DNA of 40,705 nt, from contig CAIPKV010000004.1 in the NCBI GenBank assembly GCA_903865745.1, positions 1 through 40,705 of the forward strand, read 5' to 3'. Each line of letters opens with the position of its first letter. The first letter of the stretch is position 1. Source of the DNA: an uncultured Verrucomicrobia subdivision 3 bacterium. GTDB lineage: Bacteria > Verrucomicrobiota > Verrucomicrobiia > Limisphaerales > UBA11358. Below the pieces are notes generated by a model that was given only the letters and a program-made list of their open reading frames with translations, made no database searches and had not been told where the DNA came from. A program made the translations under genes and the position numbers. Below, one piece after another: positions 33,711 to 40,705 of this stretch.

Positions 33711-34274
33711 ATGAATAAAATAAATCATTCCCTCCGCGTAATCGTTTTCACCCTGCTCACGCTGGCGACGGTTGGCGCGGTCTTACCCGCGCGCGCGCAA
33801 GACCAAAAACCGTTGCCCTATGTCAGTGCAAAGGGCGAAATATCCATGCCGACCGGTTTTCGTGAAAAAATGATCTATATTGGTTCCTGGTCCTTGCAAG
33901 GTCAGATGCATGAGGTTTACACCCAGCCGGAATCGCTGGCGGCTTATCGTAAAACCGGCGCCTTTCCCGATGGCACCGTGCTCATCAAAGAAGTCCGGGC
34001 TGGGGATTCAGGTTTGAAAACCACCGGCCAAGTGCGTTGGGCCAAAGACGAAGATTTGCAATGCTTCGTGATGGTCAAAGACAATTACAACCGTTTTCCC
34101 GGCAACCCGCTGTGGCAAGACGGCTGGGGTTGGGCGCTATTCAAAGCCGATGCGCCCATGAAACAGGTGGCGACCAGTTACACAGCCGATTGTCAGGCCT
34201 GCCACGTTCCAGCCGCCGCTACCGATCACGTCTTTACTGAAGGTTATCCCATCCTACGCATACACAAACCATAG
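33711..34274 (+). CDS. Cytochrome P460-family protein 2
   Basis: The 187-residue paralogue of the preceding gene has a signal peptide (ending ARAQ, residue 30), PTGFREKMIYIGSW, HEVYTQPESLAAYRKTG and AFPDGTVLIKEV. The heme motif is C161-x2-C164-H165 and the end is TDHVFTEGYPILR. The two share the layout but have diverged strongly, so this is an old duplication and they may have split roles (for example one catalytic, one binding or electron transfer). The gene is followed by a strong hairpin with a T run (34307-34341) that ends the unit. Confidence 0.88.
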   Translation: MNKINHSLRVIVFTLLTLATVGAVLPARAQDQKPLPYVSAKGEISMPTGFREKMIYIGSWSLQGQMHEVYTQPESLAAYRKTGAFPDGTVLIKEVRAGDSGLKTTGQVRWAKDEDLQCFVMVKDNYNRFPGNPLWQDGWGWALFKADAPMKQVATSYTADCQACHVPAAATDHVFTEGYPILRIHKP

Positions 34275-34306
34275 GGCGCCTGGACCATCCATTATACGGC
34301 GAACCG

Positions 34307-34341
34307 AGAACTGCGGGCATTTGCCCGCAGTTCTGCGTTTT
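34307..34341 (+). terminator. Rho-independent terminator after the P460 genes
   Basis: AGAACTGCGGGCA (34307-34319) pairs perfectly with TGCCCGCAGTTCT (34322-34334), followed by GCGTTTT. It lies between the convergent P460 and LysR genes. Confidence 0.85.
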
Positions 34342-34347
34342 AACGAC

Positions 34348-35250
34348 TCACCGGGTCAGTTGCTTGACTGAACTTCGCAGGCAGGCACAGAACTTTTCTC
34401 CTGCCGGTGTCACATCACCTTTCAAGGCGCGGACGATGCCGATTTCTTGCGCTGGCGGTGCGGGCGTGAGGGGTCGCAACTTGAGCCGGGCCCCGACGAT
34501 TTTCTCAAACACCAACGGTAGAATAGCAATGCCGCGGCCAGTGGAGATTTCGGTGATAAGACTGCTCGCACCGTCGCACTCCGTGGCAATGGGCAGGCGC
34601 TGATTCACGCTGCGCAGCACACTCGCGAGCAAAGCATGATAGTCGGCATATTCGCGCCGACGGAAAACCACCAGCTTCTCGGTGGCGAGCCGCGCCAGGG
34701 CCACCGACTTCATTTTGGCAAAGGGATGGTCCGGCGCGACCGCCACGCAGATGGGATAGGCATGCAATGGCTCGAATTGCAGCCCGATCCCATTGGCTTC
34801 CAGCGGGCGTTGCATCACGGCCAGTTCCAGTGTCCCCTTGCGCACGCCATCGGCCAGCTCGTTGCCGGCAAGGTTGTGCAAGCGCACGGTCACCCGCGGA
34901 ACGGATTTTTGAAAAGTCCCCAACGCCGGCGGCAGGATTTCCACCGTCGGTGACGGGGAATAGCCGATGTGCAATTCACCAAATTCGCCGCGCGCCAGGG
35001 AGCGGGTTTTCTCCACCGCCTCGTCGGTCCGCTTCAGGATATCGCGCGCTTCCTCCAGAAATAATTTCCCCTCCGCCGTCAGCGCCACCCCGCGCGGGCT
35101 GCGCGTGAGCAAGTCCACGCCGATTTCATCCTCGAGGTCTTGCACCTGCCGGCTCAATGCCGGCTGCGCGACCCGGAGCCGGGCCGCGGCCTTGGTGAAG
35201 TTGAGCGCTTCAGCCACGGCCACATAGTAGCGGAGATGCCGGAGTTCCAT
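34348..35250 (-). CDS. LysR-family regulator, divergent from the SnoaL-SDR pair
   Basis: The product is 300 residues. ATG at 35250 is chosen because it gives the classic LysR start MELRHLRYYVAVAEALNF; a longer frame to 35370 would add 40 untypical residues across the intergenic control region. The helix-turn-helix covers about 1-60 (FTKAAARLRVAQPALSRQ, then GVDLLTRSPRGV), and the effector-binding domain about 90-295. Length is standard. It is divergent from the SnoaL-like and SDR genes, which are its likely targets. The effector is unknown. Confidence 0.92.
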   Translation of the reverse strand: MELRHLRYYVAVAEALNFTKAAARLRVAQPALSRQVQDLEDEIGVDLLTRSPRGVALTAEGKLFLEEARDILKRTDEAVEKTRSLARGEFGELHIGYSPSPTVEILPPALGTFQKSVPRVTVRLHNLAGNELADGVRKGTLELAVMQRPLEANGIGLQFEPLHAYPICVAVAPDHPFAKMKSVALARLATEKLVVFRRREYADYHALLASVLRSVNQRLPIATECDGASSLITEISTGRGIAILPLVFEKIVGARLKLRPLTPAPPAQEIGIVRALKGDVTPAGEKFCACLRSSVKQLTR

Positions 35251-35262
35251 GCCGAACCCATT

Positions 35263-35351
35263 ATGCCGGAAAAGCATCGCTGCGCAAGGAAGGCGGTATT
35301 GGGCGCCATTCAACTTCGCAATTACTCTCCTCCCATCGAACACAACGTTCG
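35263..35351. promoter_or_regulatory. Candidate LysR operators between the divergent genes
   Basis: ATGC-N7-GCAT (35263-35277) contains a T-N11-A (T35264, A35276) and lies 13 bp before the lysR ATG. CGAAC-ACAAC-GTTCG (35337-35351) is a second inverted repeat about 43 bp before the SnoaL-like gene. Their sequences differ, so only one may be the true site. Confidence 0.4.
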
Positions 35352-35393
35352 GCACAAAACAAATAAACAAACAAAAGAACCGATAATAAACCT

Positions 35394-35786
35394 ATGAAAC
35401 AAGAAATAACGCAGCAGATCAAAGCCTACGAAAAATCGTTAAACACCAGTGACGCCCAGGCGGCCCTGGCCGTCTACGGCCGTGAGCCGGTGTTCATGGC
35501 GCAAAACATGGAAGCCTTTGTTGGCCGGGACGCCGTGCAGGCGGCCTACCAGCATATCTTCAAGGCCATCAAGCTAAACGTGGCCTTCACCATTCATGAA
35601 ATTGCCCCGATCAGCGATGAGTTCGCATATGTGCGCACCACCTCAGCCGGGCAGACCGACATTCTGGGCCTCAACCAGACCGTTAAGGAATCGAATAACG
35701 AGTTGTTCGTCTTCCGCAAAGAATCCGGCCAATGGAAAATTCATCGCTACCTATTTGCCACCACCAATCCGCCCGCCAACAACTGA
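35394..35786 (+). CDS. SnoaL/DUF4440-like (NTF2-fold) protein
   Basis: The 130-residue soluble protein has the NTF2-like pattern: an N-terminal helix ITQQIKAYEKSLNTSDAQAAL, the YGREPVFMAQNMEAFVGRDAVQAAYQ segment (split: PVFMAQNMEAF and GRDAVQAAYQHIF), and paired strands ending NELFVFRKESGQWKIHRYLF. Relatives include polyketide cyclases, ketosteroid isomerases and small scavenging or detoxifying proteins. It lies 37 bp before the SDR gene and is probably co-transcribed. The substrate is unknown. Confidence 0.85.
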   Translation: MKQEITQQIKAYEKSLNTSDAQAALAVYGREPVFMAQNMEAFVGRDAVQAAYQHIFKAIKLNVAFTIHEIAPISDEFAYVRTTSAGQTDILGLNQTVKESNNELFVFRKESGQWKIHRYLFATTNPPANN

Positions 35787-35823
35787 CCTTAAACCATCCC
35801 ATAAAAATTAAATAAATCATCCC

Positions 35824-36591
35824 ATGAAAAATACCTTCCAAAACAAAGTCGTCCTCATCACCGGAGCCACCAGTGGCATAGGCGCCACGGTCGCGCACGA
35901 ACTCGCGGCCCGGCGCGCCAAAGTCGTCGTCAGCGGCCGCCGCACGGCCGAAGGCGAAGCCGTAGTCAAAGCCATTCAGGACGCCGGCGGTCTGGCCGCA
36001 TTCTTCAAGGCCGACACCAGCAAAGAAGCTGATGTGAAAGCCTTGGTCGACTTCACCGTCCAGACCTACGGCCGGTTGGATTACGCCTTCAACAACGCCG
36101 GCATCGAAAGTACGCCCGGCCTGACGAGCGAACAGCAGACCGAAGAAAACTACCGCCAAACCTTCGATATCAACGTGCTGGGCGTGCTTTTAAGCCTGAA
36201 GTATGAATTGCCGGTCATCCTTAAAAATGGCGGTGGCGCCATCGTCAACACCTCCTCCGTGCTCGGCCAGGTCGGCGTAGCGGGGATGGGCGTGTACACG
36301 GCCTCCAAGCATGCGGTCAATGGCCTCACCCGCACGGCGGCGCTGGAGTACGCCAAGCAAGGGGTGCGCGTCAACGCCATCGCGCCGGGCGCAATCCAGA
36401 CCGCGATGGTCAACCGCTTCGTCGGCGAACAAACCGTCAACAATCCGAATCGCGACTGGCTCGCCGGCCAGCATCCGGTCGGCCGCATTGGCACCACCGA
36501 TGAAGTCGCGCACGCGGTGATTGCCCTGTTGGAAAACCCCTTCATCACCGGCACAGTTTTGACCGTTGATGGTGGCTGGACGGCGCAGTAA
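35824..36591 (+). CDS. Short-chain dehydrogenase/reductase (SDR)
   Basis: The 255-residue classical SDR has the cofactor motif TGATSGIG (about 14-21) and NNAG (about 90-93). The catalytic Ser is in NTSSVLG (about 143), and Tyr and Lys in YTASKHA (about 158-164). The C-terminal end is GTVLTVDGGWTAQ. An Arg following the second strand (VVSGRR) favours NADP(H). Substrate class cannot be set. It is second gene of the unit controlled by the divergent LysR and is closed by a terminator. Confidence 0.93.
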   Translation: MKNTFQNKVVLITGATSGIGATVAHELAARRAKVVVSGRRTAEGEAVVKAIQDAGGLAAFFKADTSKEADVKALVDFTVQTYGRLDYAFNNAGIESTPGLTSEQQTEENYRQTFDINVLGVLLSLKYELPVILKNGGGAIVNTSSVLGQVGVAGMGVYTASKHAVNGLTRTAALEYAKQGVRVNAIAPGAIQTAMVNRFVGEQTVNNPNRDWLAGQHPVGRIGTTDEVAHAVIALLENPFITGTVLTVDGGWTAQ

Positions 36592-36601
36592 GACCGCACG
36601 C

Positions 36602-36641
36602 AACTTACACGGAAGGCCGGCCACCTTCCGTGTAAGTTTTT
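36602..36641 (+). terminator. Rho-independent terminator after the SDR gene
   Basis: AACTTACACGGAAGG (36602-36616) pairs perfectly with CCTTCCGTGTAAGTT (36624-36638), 15 bp, loop of 7, followed by a T run to 36641. It starts 10 bp after the stop. Confidence 0.9.
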
Positions 36642-36663
36642 GTAATTAAACAGAAACCTGACG

Positions 36664-36705
36664 CAACAAAAGCCCCCGTTCTACGCCCGCCTCGATCCCT
36701 CAAGG
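36664..36705 (+). pseudogene. Short remnant matching the 3' end of the SseB-like gene
   Basis: AGCCCCCGTTCTACGCCCGC (36671-36690) differs by one base from the segment at 26722-26741 in the SseB-like gene. In frame it reads QQKPPFYARLDPSR, against KQKPPFYARPDFLR there. No upstream part of the gene is present. It is either a relic of a lost SseB paralogue or a small duplication. Confidence 0.45.
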
Positions 36706-36828
36706 CTTGAGGGCAAGATTCATAACGGCGGTAGAAGGTGATTTTAACTTAGTTGCACCCAGACGAAAAAAAACATGACGGGTAGCCTTGGACAGCCTTT
36801 GTCCCACCCTGCCAGTTAAAGTTGCGTC

Positions 36829-37050
36829 ATGAATGCCGCCCGCTATTTCATGCGCCGTGAAGATTATCAACCACCGCAAACCCATCCGGACAGTCCGTTT
36901 CGCCGGTTCACCGTGGCCTGCCTCAAGTGTGGCAGCTTCAAGCTACGCGTCATCGGCGAGTTTGATTCCGAAGCCGGGGAGCTAAATGTGTTCCTGTTCT
37001 GCCCCGCCTGCCGCGAGCGCGAACAATTACCGATGACCGGTGGGAGATAG
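36829..37050 (+). CDS. Small zinc-ribbon-like protein
   Basis: The 73-residue product has two CxxC pairs (CLKCGSFKLR and CPACRERE) about 30 residues apart, the layout of a zinc ribbon. The central part (VIGEFDSEAGELNVFLF) is beta-rich. No signal peptide is present. The family is not named. It might be a regulator or nucleic-acid-binding protein. The flanking 36706-36828 stretch holds nothing else recognised. Confidence 0.6.
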   Translation: MNAARYFMRREDYQPPQTHPDSPFRRFTVACLKCGSFKLRVIGEFDSEAGELNVFLFCPACREREQLPMTGGR

Positions 37051-37153
37051 GATCTGAAAATGCAAATATAGATTCAGTTTTGAATTTTGAGTTGAGCGTT
37101 GCGCTGGCCGAGTTGTAAAATCTGAAACTAAAACTATTGAAAGTTAATTACGT

Positions 37154-37537
37154 ATGACAAATCCAAAACTAAACCCAATTATTTTGATTAACGTGAAAAC
37201 CATAAACCTGACTTTCACAGTAACCGATGCGAACGGGCCAGTTTCAGATTTTTTTATAACTCTCTACTTTTGTCCGCTTAATGACTTAAATGGTGCCGGA
37301 GCGATAACGCAGCAATTTGTTGCTAAAAAAGGAAAAATCACCATTGCGACCACTCCACCCCCCGACAACAAAGCTTTTGCAGCTAATTTGGTGGTACAAT
37401 CAGACTCTTACGGAGTCGACGTTTTGGAATACATCGGGTCTTACAATTCCGATATAACCGTCAATTTCATCCTGAAACATAATGCCAAGACAGTATCTTT
37501 AGGAAAATCCCGGAAGAAATCGGGCAAGAAGCGTTGA
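37154..37537 (+). CDS. Hypothetical protein, beta-rich with basic tail
   Basis: The 127-residue product is not recognised. It is rich in beta-strand-like alternations (TINLTFTVTDANGPVSDFFITLYF) resembling an immunoglobulin-like or carboxypeptidase-regulatory sandwich, and it ends in a strongly basic tail (LGKSRKKSGKKR). It has no signal peptide. Base composition is AT-richer than its neighbours, which may mark acquired DNA. Confidence 0.5.
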   Translation: MTNPKLNPIILINVKTINLTFTVTDANGPVSDFFITLYFCPLNDLNGAGAITQQFVAKKGKITIATTPPPDNKAFAANLVVQSDSYGVDVLEYIGSYNSDITVNFILKHNAKTVSLGKSRKKSGKKR

Positions 37538-37783
37538 GGCCTTCATTTCCATACAAAACCCAATAGTTCAAACAAATTTTGGTATTTTGCAATTGGTGGC
37601 GTTATTGATGGTTTTTTATCCCGCTTGACTGTCCCATTTGTGGTCGAAAGTGTCCTGTTTTATTTTTCAGTGTCCCATTAACGGTCAGTTTAAAAAATTA
37701 AAACCGTCCCGTTCTGGGACGAAACCGAGGTTTTGAAAATAATTTGAAGAAATCTTCACTTAAACCATTTTTTAACCATTTTA
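37538..37783. other. Leader region of repeat array 3 with spaced GTCC boxes
   Basis: No gene is seen. GTCCCATT (37631) and GTCCCATT (37672), with GTCCTGTT (37652) between them, lie at 21- and 20-bp steps, and GTCCCGTTCTGGGAC (37706-37720) is a palindrome. GTCCTGTTT followed by TTTTCAG (37652-37670) also occurs before array 2 (4724-4747). Confidence 0.5.
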
Positions 37784-38077
37784 CAGCCGGTTATTGCTCC
37801 AAATCAACGGGGTTTTGTTTCTGTGCAACGCGGTTTTGTTCAATCGCAACGGGGTAATGCTCCGGTGCAACGGGTTTTTGTTCCATTACAACGCAGTTGC
37901 GTTTCAGCACAGCCGGTAATTTTCATTTCACAACGCGGTTTTGTTTCAGCGCAGCCAGTTTTTGTTTCGTGGCAGCGCAGTTTTGTCGCATTAAAACCCG
38001 GTTTTGCTCCATTACAGCGTGGTTTTGTCACATTGCAGCGTTGTTATGTTCTATTACAACCGGTAATTCACGTGCAA
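37784..38077. repeat. 21-bp degenerate tandem repeat array 3
   Basis: Fourteen consecutive 21-bp units start at 37784 and step exactly 21 bp to 38057. The core is CAACGCGGTTTTGTTTCA, with CAGC in place of CAAC in about half of the units. The last bases vary most. One frame encodes a heptad QRGFVxx, but three stop-free frames are simply a consequence of the period, and no start with a ribosome-binding site is seen. A less clear unit precedes at 37763. Confidence 0.9.
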
Positions 38078-38208
38078 TGACTTTGACGCCAAAAAGTGTC
38101 GCTTGTGAAATATTTCACAAACATGGCATCGCTGATGCTCGTTATTATTTCACGCACGATTGATCGCCTGTTGGTTGTCATTCGGATTCTTCCAGGTCTA
38201 TCGACCAT

Positions 38209-38832
38209 ATGAAAAGACTACAACCGGTACAGGTGAGCCTTGCCTTTGCGAGACTTAAGAAAAACGACTTCAACGGCTTTGCGCTGCTCGTCATCGTGTG
38301 TTTAGGGAAAAACGTCATCCTATTCCCTAACCTTCCCGTCACGCTCATCGCCCTCGAAGCGTATCAAAAGGTGTTTCAAGCTTCCTTAAATGCGTCGGCC
38401 ATCGGCGGCCCTCCGGATACGCAGGCTATGAAGGAAGCCTATGCCGATCTTGTCCTCGCCTTACGCGTCATCGCGGCGTATATCCAATCGCTCAACCTCT
38501 CCGCCGCACAGGTGCTGCTGTCGGGTTATGATGTGATTACCTATTCGCGCAGTTCCATCGCGCTGGTCGCGCCGATGATCACGGGTCTGGATAATTCTTT
38601 GACCACGCAACTGGGTGTCTGGCTTCAATCCGTGCCCGGGGCCAAGGCGTATCACGTGCAATATTGCACGGCCGCCGGCGTCTGGCTGGATGCCGGAATC
38701 TGGCCGAACACGAAGAACATCGTCCTCACCGATCTGCTGCCGGGTACGGTGTACGGCGTGCGCGTCCGCGGCATCGGCGGCGCCTCGCGCTACGGTCCGT
38801 GGAGCGCCGTGGTGTCGCTCATGTGCACCTGA
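38209..38832 (+). CDS. Fibronectin-III-containing protein, otherwise unknown
   Basis: The 207-residue product has an N-terminal about 130 residues of helical, unrecognised sequence (ARLKKNDFNGFALLVIVCLGKN). A fibronectin type III module follows (about 140-205), with PGAKAYHVQYCTAAGVW and the typical GTVYGVRVRGIGGASRYGPWS. It has no signal peptide. Similar small proteins with one FN3 occur repeatedly in Verrucomicrobia and related genomes; the role is unknown. It is followed at once by two hairpin repeats. Confidence 0.65.
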   Translation: MKRLQPVQVSLAFARLKKNDFNGFALLVIVCLGKNVILFPNLPVTLIALEAYQKVFQASLNASAIGGPPDTQAMKEAYADLVLALRVIAAYIQSLNLSAAQVLLSGYDVITYSRSSIALVAPMITGLDNSLTTQLGVWLQSVPGAKAYHVQYCTAAGVWLDAGIWPNTKNIVLTDLLPGTVYGVRVRGIGGASRYGPWSAVVSLMCT

Positions 38833-38839
38833 TTAAAAT

Positions 38840-38911
38840 AGTTATGAGTGTTGGGTTTTGAGTTTTGAGTTACGGCTTCAACTCATCATTCATAATCCAT
38901 AACTCATAACT
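38840..38911. repeat. Imperfect long hairpin repeat 3 (AGTTATGAG words)
   Basis: The left arm 38840-38871 matches the reverse complement of 38880-38911 at 25 of 32 positions, with an 8-base loop ACGGCTTC. Arms are made of AGTTATGAG/GAGTTTTGAGTT words. It begins 8 bp after the stop of the FN3 gene. The transcript would form a strong but imperfect hairpin without a T run. Confidence 0.75.
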
Positions 38912-39093
38912 GTCAGACAATTTGCCACTGGTTTTATTTCCAGGGCGCAATCGCCGGTCGATGGGCACATGCCAAGCGTCAGAGCGAAGAATTATTGGCC
39001 AACCCACCGCCCGGTTCCTACCTGCGGTAGTGCCACCATGGGAAAAGCCACTGCCTGCGGCAGAGCCAACACGGGGCAAGCTTCCAATACGTT

Positions 39094-39205
39094 AACCACG
39101 GATGGGCACGGATGAACACGGATTTGGGATGGGGACTTTTCATTCATTTTCCAAGTAAAGCTGCCAAGGCCGTTTATCCGTGTCCATCTGTGTTCATCCG
39201 TGGTT
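39094..39205. repeat. Imperfect long hairpin repeat 4 (ACCACGGATG words)
   Basis: The left arm 39094-39123 and the reverse complement of 39176-39205 share AACCACGGATG and CACGGAT ends and match at 25 of 30 positions, with a 52-base loop. Each arm is three near-copies of a 10-base word (ACCACGGATG, GGCACGGATG, AACACGGAT). The words ACGGATG-AACACGGAT are known to me as frequent in Verrucomicrobia and Planctomycetes sequence. Confidence 0.75.
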
Positions 39206-39315
39206 GATCTGCCGGCAGAATGCGCTTGCAAATCGGTCGCGCGGGTTGAGAATCACATCACCAACTCTCGCTGGTCGCCAGTGAGCAACCCTTTGGTATT
39301 TCCCAATTTTATTTT

Positions 39316-40047
39316 ATGAACGAATCGCGTCCGCAACTTTTTGGCATGCTCGCCGGTCTCTTTCTCGCGGCGGGCCTGGTACTATCCGCCATGCTCGGCA
39401 CGAGCGCATGGCTGAAAATTAAAAACTCGCAGTTTGTCAGCGTCAAAGGTTCCGCTCAGAAAAATATCGAAGCGGATTTGGCAATCTGGTCCGGCAGTTT
39501 TTTGGTGGAGGCAGAAACGTTGCTCGAGGCGCAACACAAAATTCAGGCGGACCGCGCGCTGGTGGCAAAGTTTCTCAGCGACACCGGCGTGACGAATGTC
39601 ACCTTCGCGCCCATTGGCATTGAAGAATTAAAGGCGACGCAGAAATCCGCCGATGGTTTTGTCTCGCAACGCACGACCGGTTACCGGCTGACGCAAGCTG
39701 TCTCGGTGGAATCCACCGACGTTGACCGGCTCGACAAACTCGACAGCACGCCGCTGGTGGAACAGGGCGTGATATTCAGTGTCGCACCGCCGCAATTTAT
39801 TTACAGCAAGGCTGGCGATACCAAGATTGAAATGCTCGCCGAAGCCACCAAGGACGCCCGGGCTCGCGCGGAGCAGATTGCATCGCAGGGCGGCCGGACG
39901 ATTGCGCGATTGCAAAACGCGGACCAAGGCATCTTTCAAATCACGCAGGAGCACAGCGTGAACACGAGCTGGCAGGGTGAGAACGATACGACCGCGCGCA
40001 AGAAAACCATCACCGCCGTGATCACCGCGACTTTCCTGCTGAAATAG
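39316..40047 (+). CDS. SIMPL-domain protein (DUF541)
   Basis: The 243-residue product is anchored by one N-terminal transmembrane segment (about 11-32, LAGLFLAAGLVLSAMLGTSAW). The SIMPL/DUF541 domain follows: VSVKGSAQKNIEADLAIWSGSF (parts 41-62), a long helix, FAPIGIEEL, TTGYRLTQAVSV and RARAEQIASQGG. The domain oligomerises and is found in cell-envelope proteins of unclear role (periplasmic YggE is a relative). It stands alone between the hairpin repeats and the right IS end. Confidence 0.85.
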   Translation: MNESRPQLFGMLAGLFLAAGLVLSAMLGTSAWLKIKNSQFVSVKGSAQKNIEADLAIWSGSFLVEAETLLEAQHKIQADRALVAKFLSDTGVTNVTFAPIGIEELKATQKSADGFVSQRTTGYRLTQAVSVESTDVDRLDKLDSTPLVEQGVIFSVAPPQFIYSKAGDTKIEMLAEATKDARARAEQIASQGGRTIARLQNADQGIFQITQEHSVNTSWQGENDTTARKKTITAVITATFLLK

Positions 40048-40127
40048 TTTTGCGGCAGCGGCGGTCACGCGAAGCTCGCCCTCATCCTCGCCTTTTCATT
40101 CAACGGGAGTTTTAGTTTTCATCTAAA

Positions 40128-40705
40128 CCCATATTTCCCAAATAAGCTTCACAAGCTGATGTTATTGACTTACACTGAAGCCGCATAAACAAAGGCTTTC
40201 CTCTATGTCCAACCAACAAAAAACGGAAAATCCAACGGGTGCAGGCAAAAAACCGGGTCTGCGGATGGTTTTCGATAGTCGTTTGAAGCTGGAATTTCAC
40301 GGCTCCAAGGTCACATCTGATGCCGGGTTGTTGGCCTATCGGGAACTCGATGCGGCACTGGGTCTGACCGATCTGGGTGAAAATCTGTTGAGTGATGGGC
40401 GGACGGGTAAGAACACGCAACACTCGATGGTGGCGCAGATTCGTCAGTCCATCTTCAGTCGGCTGGCAGGTTACGAAGACACCAATGATGCTGAACGGCT
40501 TTCCGTTGATCCCACGATGCGGCAAATAGTTGGTGGGCGAGCCACGGAACACACGGCGGCTTCCACCAGCCAGATGGGACGCTTCGAGACCGAGGTGTTG
40601 ACCCAACCGGGCAACTTGACGGAGTTGACAAAGCTATCAGGAAAATGGATCGACCGGCTACGGGAACGCCAGCCGATGCGGGAACTAATCTTGGACATGG
40701 ACAGT
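40128..40705 (+). mobile_element. IS1380-family insertion sequence, 5' part (right copy, runs off the window)
   Basis: It begins at the terminus CCCATATTTCCCA (40128), shared with the left element read on the minus strand. The leader to the transposase ATG at 40205 aligns with the left element over its whole visible length (GAAGCCGCATAAACAAAGG here). The two copies face outward from the roughly 40-kb interval, i.e. they are inverted to each other. Confidence 0.88.
40205..40705 (+). CDS. IS1380-family transposase, N-terminal 167 residues
   Basis: The start is [20 protein letters not shown]. Recognisable family features are [21 protein letters not shown] (given in parts), [29 protein letters not shown] (parts), the SQMGRFE segment, and the first catalytic Asp in LILDMDS at the window edge. 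This is the DDE transposase of IS1380 (group 1). The frame is open to the end; the C-terminal two catalytic acidic residues lie outside. It looks intact so far. Confidence 0.9.
   Translation, partial: MSNQQKTENPTGAGKKPGLRMVFDSRLKLEFHGSKVTSDAGLLAYRELDAALGLTDLGENLLSDGRTGKNTQHSMVAQIRQSIFSRLAGYEDTNDAERLSVDPTMRQIVGGRATEHTAASTSQMGRFETEVLTQPGNLTELTKLSGKWIDRLRERQPMRELILDMDS

Noticed and set aside
35251-35370. Longer start for the second LysR gene
   Set aside because: It would add 40 residues not found in LysR proteins and cover the divergent control region.
37784-38077. CRISPR array
   Set aside because: Units are directly adjacent 21-mers without spacers, and no cas gene is in the window.
37823-38163. 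Open frames across array 3, including a QRGFVxx heptad protein
   Set aside because: Same reason: an exact multiple-of-three period keeps frames open, with no start signal and no known relative. Peptide evidence would change this view.
40112-40606. Minus-strand 164-residue frame in the right IS
   Set aside because: It is antisense to the IS1380 transposase, which has clear family motifs.
1-40705. Composite transposon bounded by the two IS copies
   Set aside because: The copies are diverged and the interval holds ordinary chromosomal genes. Without target duplications at the outer ends there is no evidence of joint movement.

Overview
The window looks like a chromosomal segment of a free-living Verrucomicrobiota bacterium of the Pedosphaera/Limisphaerales type. 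This is inferred from secreted proteins with the 'FTYQGRLN' head and a 'FYRLSLP'-type C-terminus, PSCyt1-like cytochromes, poor Shine-Dalgarno usage, and many degenerate tandem and hairpin repeats. I saw no rRNA, tRNA or CRISPR array.

Layout. Both ends are IS1380-family elements in opposite orientation, transposase genes pointing outward. The left one has cut a secreted-protein gene, whose last 16 codons now lie inside the IS. Positions 1925-4552 hold a cytochrome c, an outer-membrane porin and a diheme cytochrome c, closed by a strong terminator. Positions 5129-7996 hold a FIST sensor and a hybrid histidine kinase. Positions 8898-21210 (minus strand) form a compact operon dabB-dabA-ppc-purK-purE-pyc plus two small membrane-protein genes, divergent from a LysR regulator at 21301. 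Positions 22327-26759 carry a secreted repeat protein, a bacteriohemerythrin, a coiled-coil membrane protein and an SseB-like protein. Positions 26810-30089 hold small membrane-protein genes facing a CarH/LitR-like B12 photoreceptor regulator followed by a type II NADH dehydrogenase. Positions 30150-34274 hold a sigma54 activator divergent from an AhpD-like protein, a YHS protein and two cytochrome P460-family proteins, with a good -24/-12 promoter. Positions 34348-36591 hold a LysR regulator divergent from a SnoaL-like protein and an SDR. The rest holds small unknown genes, a fibronectin-III protein and a SIMPL protein.

Most interesting points. (1) The dab operon joins a bicarbonate transporter to three bicarbonate-fixing enzymes (PEP carboxylase, PurK, pyruvate carboxylase). 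It reads as a dedicated heterotrophic bicarbonate-supply regulon, and two LysR-type T-N11-A palindromes lie 22 bp apart in its control region. (2) Three unrelated intergenic arrays (1396-1626, 4748-4894, 37784-38077) share an exact 21-bp period but not a consensus. Two of them share an upstream motif. (3) The CarH-like gene is surrounded by 11-bp direct repeats matching the known CarH operator format, which suggests light/B12 control of NDH-2 and of small membrane proteins. (4) A sigma54 system with a four-Cys GAF regulator appears to drive the P460 genes. (5) Four long imperfect hairpins, with arms built from short repeated words, lie in two pairs behind genes.
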